Part shown: in pieces, positions 54,339 through 63,582 of the stretch
Position numbering within the stretch: the first letter of the stretch is position 1
How the letters are laid out: the number at the start of each line of letters is the position of its first letter
NCBI GenBank assembly: GCA_028279515.1
Contig: JANQNQ010000013.1
Coordinates: 1-64,000, forward strand
Length of the DNA stretch: 64,000 nucleotides
From: Flavobacteriaceae bacterium
GTDB lineage: Bacteria; Bacteroidota; Bacteroidia; Flavobacteriales; Flavobacteriaceae
Reading direction: 5' to 3'
The notes under the pieces: model-generated
Databases searched by the model: none
What the model saw: only the letters and a program-made list of their open reading frames with translations
What the model was told of the DNA's origin: nothing
Program-made: the position numbers and the translations under genes

Positions 54339-54682
54339 TTTTTCTTCTTTTTGCTGGCTTTCGCCTTTGGGTTAAATGCTAAACATTTTTCGATCCAGAA
54401 ATAGAGGTCTTCGTCTGTGTCATATCCTTCAGGTTCAATGCGAAGGTAGCCGGTCATCTTGCGTCCGCCGTGGATCATTTGAGAGGCTCCGAGACGCTGC
54501 GTCAATACATCGGCTTCGTCTGGTTCAATACGAACCATGAGTCCGCCTTTGTAGGTGCCAAAACACATTTTGTCATCTACCATAAAGCAGTTGCCGCCAA
54601 ACATGCGCTTTTCGGTCCACTTTATCTTTTGTTCTTGAAGGATCACACGCATGCGGTCCAATTCAAATTCGTCGGTTGCCAT
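54335..54682 (-). CDS. TfoX N-terminal domain protein
   Basis: 115 residues from the ATG at 54682 (MATDEFELDRMRVILQEQ); a frame start at 54709 adds only nine residues. The domain text KWTEKRMFGGNCFMVDDKMC followed by FGTYKGGLMVRI is the TfoX-N fold, found alone in many bacteria. The competence role known for full-length TfoX in proteobacteria should not be assumed. A lysine-rich C-terminal tail (SKKKKK) is present. Confidence 0.88.
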   Translation of the reverse strand: MATDEFELDRMRVILQEQKIKWTEKRMFGGNCFMVDDKMCFGTYKGGLMVRIEPDEADVLTQRLGASQMIHGGRKMTGYLRIEPEGYDTDEDLYFWIEKCLAFNPKAKASKKKKK

Positions 54683-54706
54683 TAGGATAGGTTTCTTATA
54701 AAAGTA

Positions 54707-54730
54707 CAAAAAGGGACCGAAGTCCCTTTT
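54707..54730 (-). terminator. Terminator after the VOC gene
   Basis: AAAAGGGAC and GTCCCTTTT pair over a CGAA loop. It lies ten bases past the leftward VOC gene stop and directly before the TfoX start. Confidence 0.85.
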
Positions 54731-54739
54731 GTATTTTGT

Positions 54740-55105
54740 TTATCCCATAGAGTGAAAAGCAACACGGTTTCCTTCAGTATCCTTAAAAACGGCCATGAAA
54801 CCATTTTCTCCGATAGAGGTTTTGGGCATCAAAACCTCTCCGCCAGCGTTCTCAACACGAGACAAAGGCACACCAAGGTCATCGCCGCCGTTTAGATATA
54901 CCAAAGCACCTTCGCTGTTTGGCATGTTTCCGTTACCATGTGTTACGCAGCCACCAACCCCTTTTTCTTTAGTAGGAAAGAAAGCCATGCGCATTTCAGG
55001 ACTGTCCATTGACTGAAGTTCTTCGCCCAATACTTGGCTGTAAAACTTAACGGCACGTTCGAAATTGTTAGAAGGCAATTCGAACCAATTAATTGCATTT
55101 GACAT
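54740..55105 (-). CDS. VOC-superfamily (glyoxalase-like) protein
   Basis: A 121-residue protein with a paired beta-alpha-beta fold: INWFELPSNNFERAVKFYSQ at the start and FMAVFKDTEGNRVAFHSMG at the end. The metal-ligand positions of glyoxalase I (a first His/Glu) are not all obvious, so the enzymatic role is uncertain. It is a single gene. Confidence 0.85.
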   Translation of the reverse strand: MSNAINWFELPSNNFERAVKFYSQVLGEELQSMDSPEMRMAFFPTKEKGVGGCVTHGNGNMPNSEGALVYLNGGDDLGVPLSRVENAGGEVLMPKTSIGENGFMAVFKDTEGNRVAFHSMG

Positions 55106-55269
55106 ACGATTTGATTTTAAAGGTTAAACAATTGTTGTTGATTCAAAAGTAGGTAAGGATCTTAATTATCATAAATAACATTTTAAAAAAACGTAAATTT
55201 CTATTTTGTATATTTAATTAATATTTACTTTTAAAATGGTTACTTAATTATAAATAACGTAAATTTCAA
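55106..55269. other. AT-rich promoter region with 12-base direct repeat
   Basis: AACGTAAATTTC occurs at 55190-55201 and again at 55256-55267, three bases before the ATG of the rightward gene. The whole gap is very AT rich and serves both divergent genes. The repeats could be a binding site. Confidence 0.4.
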
Positions 55270-56721
55270 ATGGTTAAGAAAGAATTGCTTCATCAGTTGA
55301 TTTCCTCTCTTTCTAAGAGCGAAAAGCGTTACTTCACCTTGTTCTGTCAACGTGAAGCCAGCGGAAGCAATTATCTGCGCTTGTTTAAGGCCATTGAACA
55401 ACAGGAGGTGTACGATGAAAAGAAGATAAAGGAACAATTTGAAGGAGAAACCTTTGTAAAACAATTACACGTTACCAAGAATTATTTAAGGCGATTGATC
55501 TTAAAGAGTCTTCGCAATTTTCACGAGCGCTCCTCTCGGGATGCGCAATTAAAGGAAGTGTTACGCAATGTCGAGATTTTGTACAACAAAGAGCTTTTTG
55601 AATTATGCAAGTACGAGTTGGACAGAGCTCGTGATATGGCCGAGACCTACGAATTACTCACTGGAATAGTGGAGGTGACTCATTGGCGTCGCAAGTTGGA
55701 ACAAACCCTGAAACCGCATCAATATGATGTGTTTCAAGAAGCTTTGGACGACCAAAAAGAAGCCATAGCAATGTTAGAAAATACGAATGACTACTGGCAA
55801 GAGGCGGTATCGGTTTCTAGGCGAATGTTTCGATATGGCGAGGATGAAGGTGTAATAGAACAAGACAGCCCTACGAGTCCACCGTTGACCTTAGAAGCAG
55901 AGGTGCTTCACTTTAACACCAAATATCTACAACAATTACAGGCTGAAGATGAAGTTGCTGCAGAAGCTGCGCTGAGAACATTAATAGCAAGATTGGAGGC
56001 ACGGCCTCGACGGGTACAAGAGGACCCTGGACTCTATGTGTCGAGCATCAATAACTTGATCAGTTTTTTAGTGTTTACTAAGCAGTATGAAGAAGCACTA
56101 CTATTGATACAGAAAGCGAAAAAGGTATACGATCGGTGGCGTATTACTTCAGAGAATAGAACCTTGCTAAAGCAGATACTCCGTACCTTCAATGTTGAAC
56201 TCGAGATCTACCGGACGACCCGTGAAGTTTCACAGCACATAGACTTTATTACAAATACAGAATCATTTGTCAATGTAAACAAGCACAAAATGCCCAAGTC
56301 GTATTTGTTGTCATTTTGGTTTCAGTTGGCGAGTGTTCATTTCATACAAGAAGATTTTAGTCGTGCCCTACATTGGGTCAACAAAGTACTCAATGCTAGG
56401 TTTAAGGATGTGCGAACCGACCTTCAGGTGCAAGCACAATTGTTGAACCTGATGATTCACTTAGAACAACAAAATCTTATGGTGCTACGCTATTATGTAG
56501 ATAGTGCACGCCGTTATATGAGAAAGGTGAAAGAGGTACAGGAATATGAACAAGTGTTGCTGCGATTTTTTACCAAGATCGGAAGGCTTCCGCTTTTAGA
56601 CTATAAAGAAGCATTTAAGGCACTGCATGTGCAGCTTTTTCCGTCTGAAGAAGCATCATTGATTCCATCGAATACGGTAGGGTATATTGATTTTGAACAT
56701 TGGATACTTAAAAAAATATAA
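55270..56721 (+). CDS. Large helical (TPR-like) Bacteroidetes protein
   Basis: A 483-residue soluble protein built almost wholly of helices. The opening LISSLSKSEKRYFTLFCQR, then FVKQLHVTKNYLRRLILKSL, marks a conserved Bacteroidetes family without known function that I have seen in Flavobacteriaceae. The C-terminal two thirds look like degenerate tetratricopeptide repeats. SprT follows after 18 bases. No signal peptide. Confidence 0.72.
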   Translation: MVKKELLHQLISSLSKSEKRYFTLFCQREASGSNYLRLFKAIEQQEVYDEKKIKEQFEGETFVKQLHVTKNYLRRLILKSLRNFHERSSRDAQLKEVLRNVEILYNKELFELCKYELDRARDMAETYELLTGIVEVTHWRRKLEQTLKPHQYDVFQEALDDQKEAIAMLENTNDYWQEAVSVSRRMFRYGEDEGVIEQDSPTSPPLTLEAEVLHFNTKYLQQLQAEDEVAAEAALRTLIARLEARPRRVQEDPGLYVSSINNLISFLVFTKQYEEALLLIQKAKKVYDRWRITSENRTLLKQILRTFNVELEIYRTTREVSQHIDFITNTESFVNVNKHKMPKSYLLSFWFQLASVHFIQEDFSRALHWVNKVLNARFKDVRTDLQVQAQLLNLMIHLEQQNLMVLRYYVDSARRYMRKVKEVQEYEQVLLRFFTKIGRLPLLDYKEAFKALHVQLFPSEEASLIPSNTVGYIDFEHWILKKI

Positions 56722-56739
56722 AACACTTATTTTTACCCT

Positions 56740-57336
56740 GTGATAGACATTTTGGCGAAATATGTACCAGAAAGAGCCGTAGATAGGGCGTTTGAGTTGA
56801 TCAAGGCAAATGAGGTGCATTTGAAAATCGTCGATGAGCGCAAAACGCGCCACGGTGATTATCGTCGTATGCCCGAAGGAGGGCATCAGATTACGGTAAA
56901 TGCTTCGCTCAACAAATACCGTTTTTTGATCACACTGATTCATGAGATTGCACATTTAGTCGCCTTCGAAAAGCATGGGAGATTTATAAAACCGCATGGC
57001 GTCGAATGGAAACGAACGTTTCAGCAATTGATGCTGCCCTTTATACGACCGGAAGTGTTTCCATCGAAATTATTGCCCGTTTTAGCGAATCATTTCAAAA
57101 ATCCTAAAGCCAGCAGTGATACAGACGTAAAATTATCATTAGCTTTAAAACAGTTTGACCCAGAGAATGACAAAAGCTATATCTTTGAATTACCCTTTGG
57201 AACGAATTTTAGAATTCACAACGGAAAGGTTTTTAAAAGAGGAAACAGGAGGGTGAAACGTTTTGAATGTGTTGAAGTAAGCACAGGTAAAGTGTATCTC
57301 TTTAGCCCACATGCAGAAGTAGAACCGCTTGATTAG
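56740..57336 (+). CDS. SprT-like metalloprotease-fold protein
   Basis: A 198-residue SprT-like protein. The zinc motif HEIAH has His68, Glu69 and His72, and a third ligand is likely the His in KPHGVEWKRTF. It starts with GTG at 56740. The C-terminal part has no four-cysteine zinc ribbon. SprT-type proteins in eukaryotes cut DNA-protein crosslinks; the bacterial role is not known. Confidence 0.85.
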   Translation: MIDILAKYVPERAVDRAFELIKANEVHLKIVDERKTRHGDYRRMPEGGHQITVNASLNKYRFLITLIHEIAHLVAFEKHGRFIKPHGVEWKRTFQQLMLPFIRPEVFPSKLLPVLANHFKNPKASSDTDVKLSLALKQFDPENDKSYIFELPFGTNFRIHNGKVFKRGNRRVKRFECVEVSTGKVYLFSPHAEVEPLD

Positions 57337-57442
57337 TATTGAGTAGTTAGTATTGAGATTTTTTAATGTAAAAATCACAACAGGAAAGCTTAAGGCTAAA
57401 AATTTGCACAGAGTTTTGAAAAAACATTCGTGAATTTGTGGC
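57337..57442. repeat. Intergenic repeat pieces after sprT
   Basis: The text AGTATTGAGTAGTTAGTATT resembles 26755-26792, and ACATTCGTGAATTTGTGGC (57424-57442) is a third copy of the motif at 21031 and 21184. Confidence 0.6.
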
Positions 57443-57548
57443 AAAAAAAGACGAATCAACAACTAAATCATTTTGCTTCACGTGACTTTAAATTTTACAG
57501 ACGTTGAAGCATTATATCATTAACGCATTAAACATTGAAGAATAGAGA

Positions 57549-58628
57549 ATGAACAAGAACTATTATGCCATATTAATGGCTGGCGGAGTGGGATCACGAT
57601 TTTGGCCTGTGAGTACATCCGATTTTCCGAAGCAGTTTCACGACATGCTTGGTACAGGAGACACATTAATACAAAAAACCTTCGCGCGTCTCAGCCGACT
57701 AATTCCTGAAGAAAATATCTTCATTCTCACCAATGAACGCTACAATGACCTTGTGTTAGAACAGTTGCCAAAGGTGAGCCAACGTCAAGTGGTTTTAGAG
57801 CCTGCCATGCGTAATACCGCGCCATGTATTTTGTATGCAGCACTCAAGATTCAGAAGGAAAACCCAGATGCGGTGATGATCGTGGCGCCAAGCGACCATT
57901 GGATCGAAGACGAAGAAGCTTTTACACAAAACATAGAGACGGCTTTTGAGGCCTGTCAAAATTCTGACAGGTTGATGACACTTGGGATCACTCCGACCTT
58001 TCCGAATACAGGATACGGGTACATTCAATATGAGAAGGAAGCGGCAGATGCTGTTAAACCTGTGCTTCAGTTTACAGAAAAACCCGATTATGAAAATGCG
58101 AAGCGTTTTCTTTCCGAAGGAAATTATCTGTGGAATGCCGGCATCTTTGTTTGGAGCGCCCGAACAATAGTGAACGCTTTTGAAGCATTTCAGCCCACAT
58201 TGTATGCTTTGTTCGAACAAGGGTTGTCAGTTTATAATACAGAGTTTGAAGATGATTTCATAAGAGACAACTACGGCAAAGCCGAAAACATCTCGATTGA
58301 TTATGCAATCCTGGAATATTCGAAAAAGATCTTTGTATTGCCTGTTTCATTCGACTGGAACGACCTAGGCACGTGGGGATCACTTTATGATAAGTTGCCA
58401 AAGGATGACGAAAAGAATGCGGTGGTGCTTGCCAAAACCCTGCTGAATGACGCCAAAGGCAACCTCGTACGAACGTCTTCAGAAAAAGTCGTAGTAGTCG
58501 ACGGATTAGAAGATTACATCATCGTTGACAAAGACGATGTATTGCTCATTTATCCAAAGGCCAAAGAGCAGGATATTAAAAAAGTGCTGAACAATGTGAA
58601 ACAAAAGTTTGGAGAACAATACGGATAA
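57549..58628 (+). CDS. manC: Mannose-1-phosphate guanylyltransferase
   Basis: A 359-residue nucleotidyltransferase making GDP-mannose for surface polysaccharides. The signature MAGGVGSRFWPVS (10-22) binds the nucleotide, and FPKQFHDMLG and FTEKPDYENAKRFL are typical. It lacks the C-terminal isomerase domain of two-domain ManC/AlgA proteins, as usual in Bacteroidota. The DUF389 gene follows 3 bases later. Confidence 0.93.
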   Translation: MNKNYYAILMAGGVGSRFWPVSTSDFPKQFHDMLGTGDTLIQKTFARLSRLIPEENIFILTNERYNDLVLEQLPKVSQRQVVLEPAMRNTAPCILYAALKIQKENPDAVMIVAPSDHWIEDEEAFTQNIETAFEACQNSDRLMTLGITPTFPNTGYGYIQYEKEAADAVKPVLQFTEKPDYENAKRFLSEGNYLWNAGIFVWSARTIVNAFEAFQPTLYALFEQGLSVYNTEFEDDFIRDNYGKAENISIDYAILEYSKKIFVLPVSFDWNDLGTWGSLYDKLPKDDEKNAVVLAKTLLNDAKGNLVRTSSEKVVVVDGLEDYIIVDKDDVLLIYPKAKEQDIKKVLNNVKQKFGEQYG

Positions 58629-58631
58629 TGT

Positions 58632-60113
58632 ATGGAAAACGAAAGCAAATTTAACTTTAGCGAAGAGAACGAGAAGGAGGTTCAAGAAACCAAGAAGGCA
58701 GTAAAAGAAGGAGCCAAAGGACTTTTTGGAAGCACCAAACAGTTTTTGGTTGAATTGCTGAGTTTTAAGAAAGATACGGATCGAGATAGTACGATTGAAG
58801 CGATCAAAGGGGATATTCCGTTTAAAGGTGCGACAGCTTGGATTTTGGTCTGTTCGATTTTTGTGGCTTCGGTCGGACTGAATGCGAACTCGACAGCGGT
58901 GGTTATCGGAGCGATGTTAATTTCTCCGCTAATGGGTCCTATTCTAGGTATCGGAATGTCCATAGCCATCAACGATATTGACACGCTTAAGCGGTCATTG
59001 ATCAACTTTGCTGTGATGGTGGTCTTGAGTGTGTTGACAGCCTTTTTATTCTTCTGGTTGTTTCCGCTTAAAGAAGACTCGTCAGAGTTACTCGCCAGAA
59101 CAAAACCTGACATTCGAGACGTATTGATCGCTTTCTTTGGTGGTTTGGCCTTGATCATTGCTAGAACCAAAAAAGGAACTATCGCCAGTGTGATCTTTGG
59201 TGTGGCTATCGCAACCGCCCTGATGCCACCTTTGTGTACCGTAGGTTTTGGTCTCGCTAAGGCATTACTCGGAGAGGCTGAAGGACTTCAATTTGCGCTA
59301 GGGGCAATCTATCTGTTTGCCATTAATACCATTTTTATTGCGTTGGCAACCTTCATTGTCTTGAAGTTGTTGCGTTTCCCGATGATCAAATATGCCAATT
59401 CAGCAAAACGAAAGCGCATTGCAAGGTTTGCTTCCTTTGTGGCCATTTTAGTAATGATTCCTGCAGGATTTACCTTTTATAATGTGTTAAAGGAAAGCCG
59501 TTTTGAAGGCGACGCCAAGAAATTTATCGAAGCCGAATTTAACGGTTTACAGAATGCGGGTTACGTTAAGAAGAATACCACCTATACCTATCGCTCTGAT
59601 GGGACTTCGGTGATCGAATTGCCTAGCCTTAGTCAAGAACAACTTCCGGATGCAGCGGTAAACCTGCTCAAAGCGCGCATGCATAGCGGAACCTACAGCG
59701 CCTTGGCAGATGCAACCTTGAATATCGATCGAGCGGGTGAGAATAACATTGAGAATCAGATCGGCTATATTAAAGAATTACGTACCAAAGACTCGATCGA
59801 CCTTTTGTCTAAGAACCAGAAAATATTATTCTTGGAGCAGCAAGTGAGCAGACTTAGTGAGTTGGAAAAAGGCCAAATTCCGTTTAAAGAAATCAGTGAT
59901 GAAGCCAAGATAAACTATGAATATCTCGCCGAGTTAGCCTATTCAAATACGATCAAAACAAATTTCACCAAAATTGACACCGTTCCGGTTTTTTCTATTA
60001 AATGGAAGGACACTGCGACAGCTGCCGACATAGAGAAACAACAAAAGAAACTAGAGGCTTGGTTGAAGCTCAAAATGGGCAACAGAAAGTTTCAACTTGA
60101 AAAAGCTGATTAG
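58632..60113 (+). CDS. DUF389 membrane protein
   Basis: A 493-residue inner-membrane protein. Six or more helices are packed between about 60 and 290, with the DUF389 (TIGR00341) marks: GATAWILVCSIFVASVGLN, NSTAVVIGAMLISPLMGPIL and ATALMPPLCTVGFGLA. The C-terminal 200 residues are soluble. Function unknown. It follows manC directly. Confidence 0.9.
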   Translation: MENESKFNFSEENEKEVQETKKAVKEGAKGLFGSTKQFLVELLSFKKDTDRDSTIEAIKGDIPFKGATAWILVCSIFVASVGLNANSTAVVIGAMLISPLMGPILGIGMSIAINDIDTLKRSLINFAVMVVLSVLTAFLFFWLFPLKEDSSELLARTKPDIRDVLIAFFGGLALIIARTKKGTIASVIFGVAIATALMPPLCTVGFGLAKALLGEAEGLQFALGAIYLFAINTIFIALATFIVLKLLRFPMIKYANSAKRKRIARFASFVAILVMIPAGFTFYNVLKESRFEGDAKKFIEAEFNGLQNAGYVKKNTTYTYRSDGTSVIELPSLSQEQLPDAAVNLLKARMHSGTYSALADATLNIDRAGENNIENQIGYIKELRTKDSIDLLSKNQKILFLEQQVSRLSELEKGQIPFKEISDEAKINYEYLAELAYSNTIKTNFTKIDTVPVFSIKWKDTATAADIEKQQKKLEAWLKLKMGNRKFQLEKAD

Positions 60114-60305
60114 TTGTTAGTTTTTGGATATTAGTCGTTGGAGGCTATTGTGAAAACCTGTAAAAATGGGCGTTTCAAGAAAATGAGGTCTGAATTATTA
60201 TCCAATTGAGCGAATCAATGACTCAACAAATCAACCTTAGGTCATTGGTAGATTGCTAGATTAGTGCATTGCTACATTAATTCATTGATTCATTCTCTCA
60301 TTAAA
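60114..60305. repeat. Quasi-periodic intergenic repeat
   Basis: The text ATTGGTAGATTGCTAGATTA, GTGCATTGCTACATTAATTC, ATTGATTCATTCTCTCATTA repeats CATTGNT-like steps, then the mlaF stop. A TTAGTTGTTAG / ATTAGTCGTTGG piece at the left end is the complement of the ACTAACGACCAAC runs seen elsewhere. Confidence 0.55.
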
Positions 60306-61076
60306 TCATTGAGAATCTTCTTCCTGATACATTCTACGCACCTTTTTGAAAAGCTCTGAAGAGTATACGAAATTAGTCACGGCATCATTGTCGGTCCTGA
60401 AGATTTCTTTATTGGTACCTTCCCATGCCTTGTGACCATCTTTCAAGAAGACGATTTTCTCACCAATCTCCATTACCGAGTTCATATCATGTGTGTTGAT
60501 TACCGTGGTAATGTTGTATTCTTTGGTGATTTCCTGGATAAGATTGTCAATGAGAATGGCCGTTTTTGGATCTAACCCTGAATTAGGTTCGTCACAAAAC
60601 AAGTACTTAGGGTTCATGACGATCGCTCTGGCGATGGCCACCCTTTTTTGCATTCCTCCAGAGATTTCGGATGGTAGTTTGTGATTGGCGTTCACCAAAT
60701 TCACACGCTTGATCACCTCATTGGCGCGGTCTCGCATTTCGTCCAATGGCTTTTTTGAGAGCATTTCCATTGGAAACATGACGTTTTCTTCAACCGTCAT
60801 CGAATCAAAAAGTGCGCTCCCTTGAAATACCATGCCCATATCTTGTCGAAGCTCTCTTTTTTGGTCGTGATCCAATTCCGAATAAATTCTGCCATCAAAA
60901 GAAATAGTGCCCTTTTCAGGCGTGAAAAGCCCGAGCAACGATTTTAAAAAGACCGTTTTCCCAGATCCACTTTGGCCGATGATCAAGTTGGTCTTGCTTT
61001 GGTCAAAGGTGGTAGTGATGCCCTTAAGAATATGTGCATCTCCAAAAGATTTATGTATGTCTTTTACTTCGATCAT
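60306..61076 (-). CDS. mlaF: ABC transporter ATPase, MlaF type
   Basis: 256 residues starting at ATG 61076 (MIEVKDIHKSFG), overlapping the permease stop by one base. Walker A GQSGSGKT is at 34-41, the Q-loop FQGSALFDSMTVEENV, signature SGGMQKR and Walker B YLFCDEPNSGLD follow. The short form and the MlaE neighbour point to a lipid-transport (Mla/Tgd-like) importer. The frame continues to 61343 but the extra 89 residues are the permease gene read in another phase. Confidence 0.93.
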   Translation of the reverse strand: MIEVKDIHKSFGDAHILKGITTTFDQSKTNLIIGQSGSGKTVFLKSLLGLFTPEKGTISFDGRIYSELDHDQKRELRQDMGMVFQGSALFDSMTVEENVMFPMEMLSKKPLDEMRDRANEVIKRVNLVNANHKLPSEISGGMQKRVAIARAIVMNPKYLFCDEPNSGLDPKTAILIDNLIQEITKEYNITTVINTHDMNSVMEIGEKIVFLKDGHKAWEGTNKEIFRTDNDAVTNFVYSSELFKKVRRMYQEEDSQ

Positions 61077-61813
61077 CAGGTGAGCAGTAATTGGGTTATG
61101 AGATAATTCAGAATAATGATCATGACACTGGTCCAAACAAATGAAGTCGTACTTGCTTTTCCTACTTCTAAAGCCCCGCCTTTCATATAAAAACCGTGAA
61201 ACGATGGAATGGTTGCCAGGATAAAGGCGAAGACCACTGTTTTTATAAAGGCATAGGTAACATGAAAAGGAATAAAGTCTATTTGCAGCCCTTCGATAAA
61301 ATCGGCACTGCTTGAAAAACCACCGTATATCGAAGCCACCCATCCGCCCAGTATCCCTAAGAACATAGAAATGGTAATGATAAATGGATATAGCATCAAT
61401 GCGACGATTTTCGGAAATATCAAATAGTTGAGAGAGTTGATTCCCATGACTTCCAAGGCATCGATTTGTTCAGTTACTCGCATTGTCCCGATGCTAGATG
61501 TGATGAAAGATCCGACCTTACCCGCCATGATAATCGAGATGAAGGTAGGGGCGAACTCAAGGATTACTGATTGTCTCGTAGCAAAACCTACAAGGTATTT
61601 TGGAATCAGCGGATTGTCAATATTCAGTGCGGTTTGGATTGCAACTACCCCTCCAACAAAAAAGGAGATAAAGGCAACAATACCTAAAGACCCGATGATG
61701 AGGTCATCGATCTCTTTAAAGATCAGCTTTTTGAGAACCCTCCATTTGGTGGGTTTGCTAAAGACGTCCTTCAGCATTAAAAAATAAGAGCCAATGTCTT
61801 CGAGGTAATTCAT
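61076..61813 (-). CDS. mlaE: MlaE-family permease of lipid-transport ABC system
   Basis: A 245-residue permease of the MlaE/YrbE family with about five helices. The conserved segments FATRQSVILEFAPTFISIIM, AGKVGSFITSSIGTMRVTEQ and IDALEVMGINSLNYLIFPKI are clear. With MlaF it should move lipids between the two membranes; the MCE-domain substrate protein is not in the window, since the DNA after mlaF holds a DUF389 gene facing it. Confidence 0.93.
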   Translation of the reverse strand: MNYLEDIGSYFLMLKDVFSKPTKWRVLKKLIFKEIDDLIIGSLGIVAFISFFVGGVVAIQTALNIDNPLIPKYLVGFATRQSVILEFAPTFISIIMAGKVGSFITSSIGTMRVTEQIDALEVMGINSLNYLIFPKIVALMLYPFIITISMFLGILGGWVASIYGGFSSSADFIEGLQIDFIPFHVTYAFIKTVVFAFILATIPSFHGFYMKGGALEVGKASTTSFVWTSVMIIILNYLITQLLLT

Positions 61814-61900
61814 GCGCTAAAAATACATTAACTAATGTAAAAAAAATAATACAACGAATTCTTTTAACCTTTGCATAGCACAAATGCCGCTCAAATGCCC

Positions 61901-61908
61901 TATTTTTG
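61901..61908 (+). promoter_or_regulatory. pafA promoter -7 box
   Basis: TATTTTTG matches TAnnTTTG 25 bases before the ATG. It lies in the divergent mlaE-pafA gap. Confidence 0.55.
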
Positions 61909-61925
61909 ATTATTATTGTTAACAA

Positions 61926-63578
61926 ATGAAGCAAATATTTTTTTACCTAACTGTAGCCCTCACTTGTACGTCAATTGCTGCTCAGAAGGCAAATTCAACT
62001 CCTAATGCAGAACCTTATACAACGCCAAAGTTGGTGGTGGGTATCGTTGTTGACCAAATGCGATACGACTATCTGACCCGTTTTTGGGATGGATATACCG
62101 AAGGTGGCTTTAAGCGAATGGTTTTGGATGGTTTTAACTGTAAAAACAATCATTACAACTACGCTCCTACCTACACGGGGCCGGGCCATGCTTCCATTCA
62201 TACAGGGGCTTCTCCTAGTGTGCACGGAATCATCGGAAATAATTGGTATGACAAAGAGATTGACAAGTCTGTATATTGTGCCGGCGACAACTCCTACGCT
62301 TCTGTAGGTACTGAAGCTTCCGCAGGAAAAATGTCTCCGCACCGAATGAAGGTTACGACGGTTGCCGACCAAAACAGATTGCATACGCAGATGAGAGGAA
62401 AGACCATCGGAATTTCTATAAAAGACCGTGGTGCCATTCTTCCGGCGGGTCACACGGCCAATGCAGCTTATTGGTTTCAAGGAAAAGAAGAAGGTAACTG
62501 GATCAGCAGTACATTCTATATGGAAAAACTTCCAAAATGGGTTGTTAAATTCAATAATTCAAAGAAAGCAGAAAGTTACATGCGACCATGGAATACGCTA
62601 CGCGACATTAAAACCTATGTTGAAAGCGGCCCAGATGATAATCCTTACGAGGGAGTGCACCGCGGCGAGAAATCGCCAGTGTTTCCGCATCGACTTAAAA
62701 AACTCTCAAAATTTAACGGCGGATACGATATTTTGAAAGGGACTCCTTTTGGAAACAGTCTTACCACTGATTTTGCTTTAGCTGCTATTGAAGGTGAGCA
62801 GCTTGGTAAGGACAATCATACTGATTTCTTGAACGTCAGTTATTCTAGCACTGATTATGTGGGTCATAAGTTTGGTGTAAACTCCAAGGAAGTGCAGGAT
62901 ACTTATCTGCGATTGGATCAAGACATTGCGCGCTTACTGACCTATTTGGATAAGCATTTAGGGCAAGGGGAATACACAGTATTTCTAACAGCCGATCATG
63001 GGGCAGTGCATGTTCCATCGTTCTTGCAGTCAGTGAAAGTACCGAGTGGGTATTTAGACAGTTCTGGAAACAAAGATAAGTTTACCGCTTTCTTAAAATC
63101 TGAGTTTGGTAATGAGGCTATCCTAAAGAACGTTTCGAACAATCAAGTCTTTTTAGATCACGGCATTATTGATTCATTGGGTCTTACGGTAAGAGCGGTT
63201 CAAGAAAAAATAGCCGCCGAGGTGCTGACGTATGATCATATTAATCGAGTGTACACTGCCTATGACCTAAGCCGAGGAACGATGACTGATAAGTTGTCAA
63301 GAAAGATTCAGAATGGATTTAATCAAAGACGTTCGGGTGATGTGATGTATGTATTAGACCCGGCAGTCATCTCGTATTCTAAAACAGGGTCTACTCATGG
63401 TTCTGATCTTAACTATGACACACATGTTCCGCTACTTTTCTACGGAAAAGGAATCAACAAAGGTGAAACGACCGAGTTAACCGAGATAACTGACGTGGCG
63501 CCAACCATTTCCGCATTGTTGGGAATCGCTTTCCCAAATGGAGCGATCGGACAACCCATTTCTAAGGTGATTGACTAA
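61926..63578 (+). CDS. pafA: PafA-type alkaline phosphatase
   Basis: A 550-residue exported phosphomonoesterase (signal MKQIFFYLTVALTCTSIAAQ). It matches the Flavobacteriia PafA type: the nucleophile Thr84 in PTYTGPGHA, Asn105 in GNNWYD, Lys166 and Arg168 in KDRG, and late zinc ligands in TADHGAVHVP and GSTHGSDLNYDTHVP. PafA releases phosphate from organic phosphates and in known cases is not repressed by phosphate. A zinc-dependent active site is inferred from the family. Confidence 0.93.
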   Translation: MKQIFFYLTVALTCTSIAAQKANSTPNAEPYTTPKLVVGIVVDQMRYDYLTRFWDGYTEGGFKRMVLDGFNCKNNHYNYAPTYTGPGHASIHTGASPSVHGIIGNNWYDKEIDKSVYCAGDNSYASVGTEASAGKMSPHRMKVTTVADQNRLHTQMRGKTIGISIKDRGAILPAGHTANAAYWFQGKEEGNWISSTFYMEKLPKWVVKFNNSKKAESYMRPWNTLRDIKTYVESGPDDNPYEGVHRGEKSPVFPHRLKKLSKFNGGYDILKGTPFGNSLTTDFALAAIEGEQLGKDNHTDFLNVSYSSTDYVGHKFGVNSKEVQDTYLRLDQDIARLLTYLDKHLGQGEYTVFLTADHGAVHVPSFLQSVKVPSGYLDSSGNKDKFTAFLKSEFGNEAILKNVSNNQVFLDHGIIDSLGLTVRAVQEKIAAEVLTYDHINRVYTAYDLSRGTMTDKLSRKIQNGFNQRRSGDVMYVLDPAVISYSKTGSTHGSDLNYDTHVPLLFYGKGINKGETTELTEITDVAPTISALLGIAFPNGAIGQPISKVID

Positions 63579-63582
63579 TGCC

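Noticed and set aside
61077-61343. N-terminal extension of the ATPase frame upstream of 61076
   Set aside because: It is the permease gene in another phase; MIEVKDIHKSFG at 61076 is the normal start of such ATPases.
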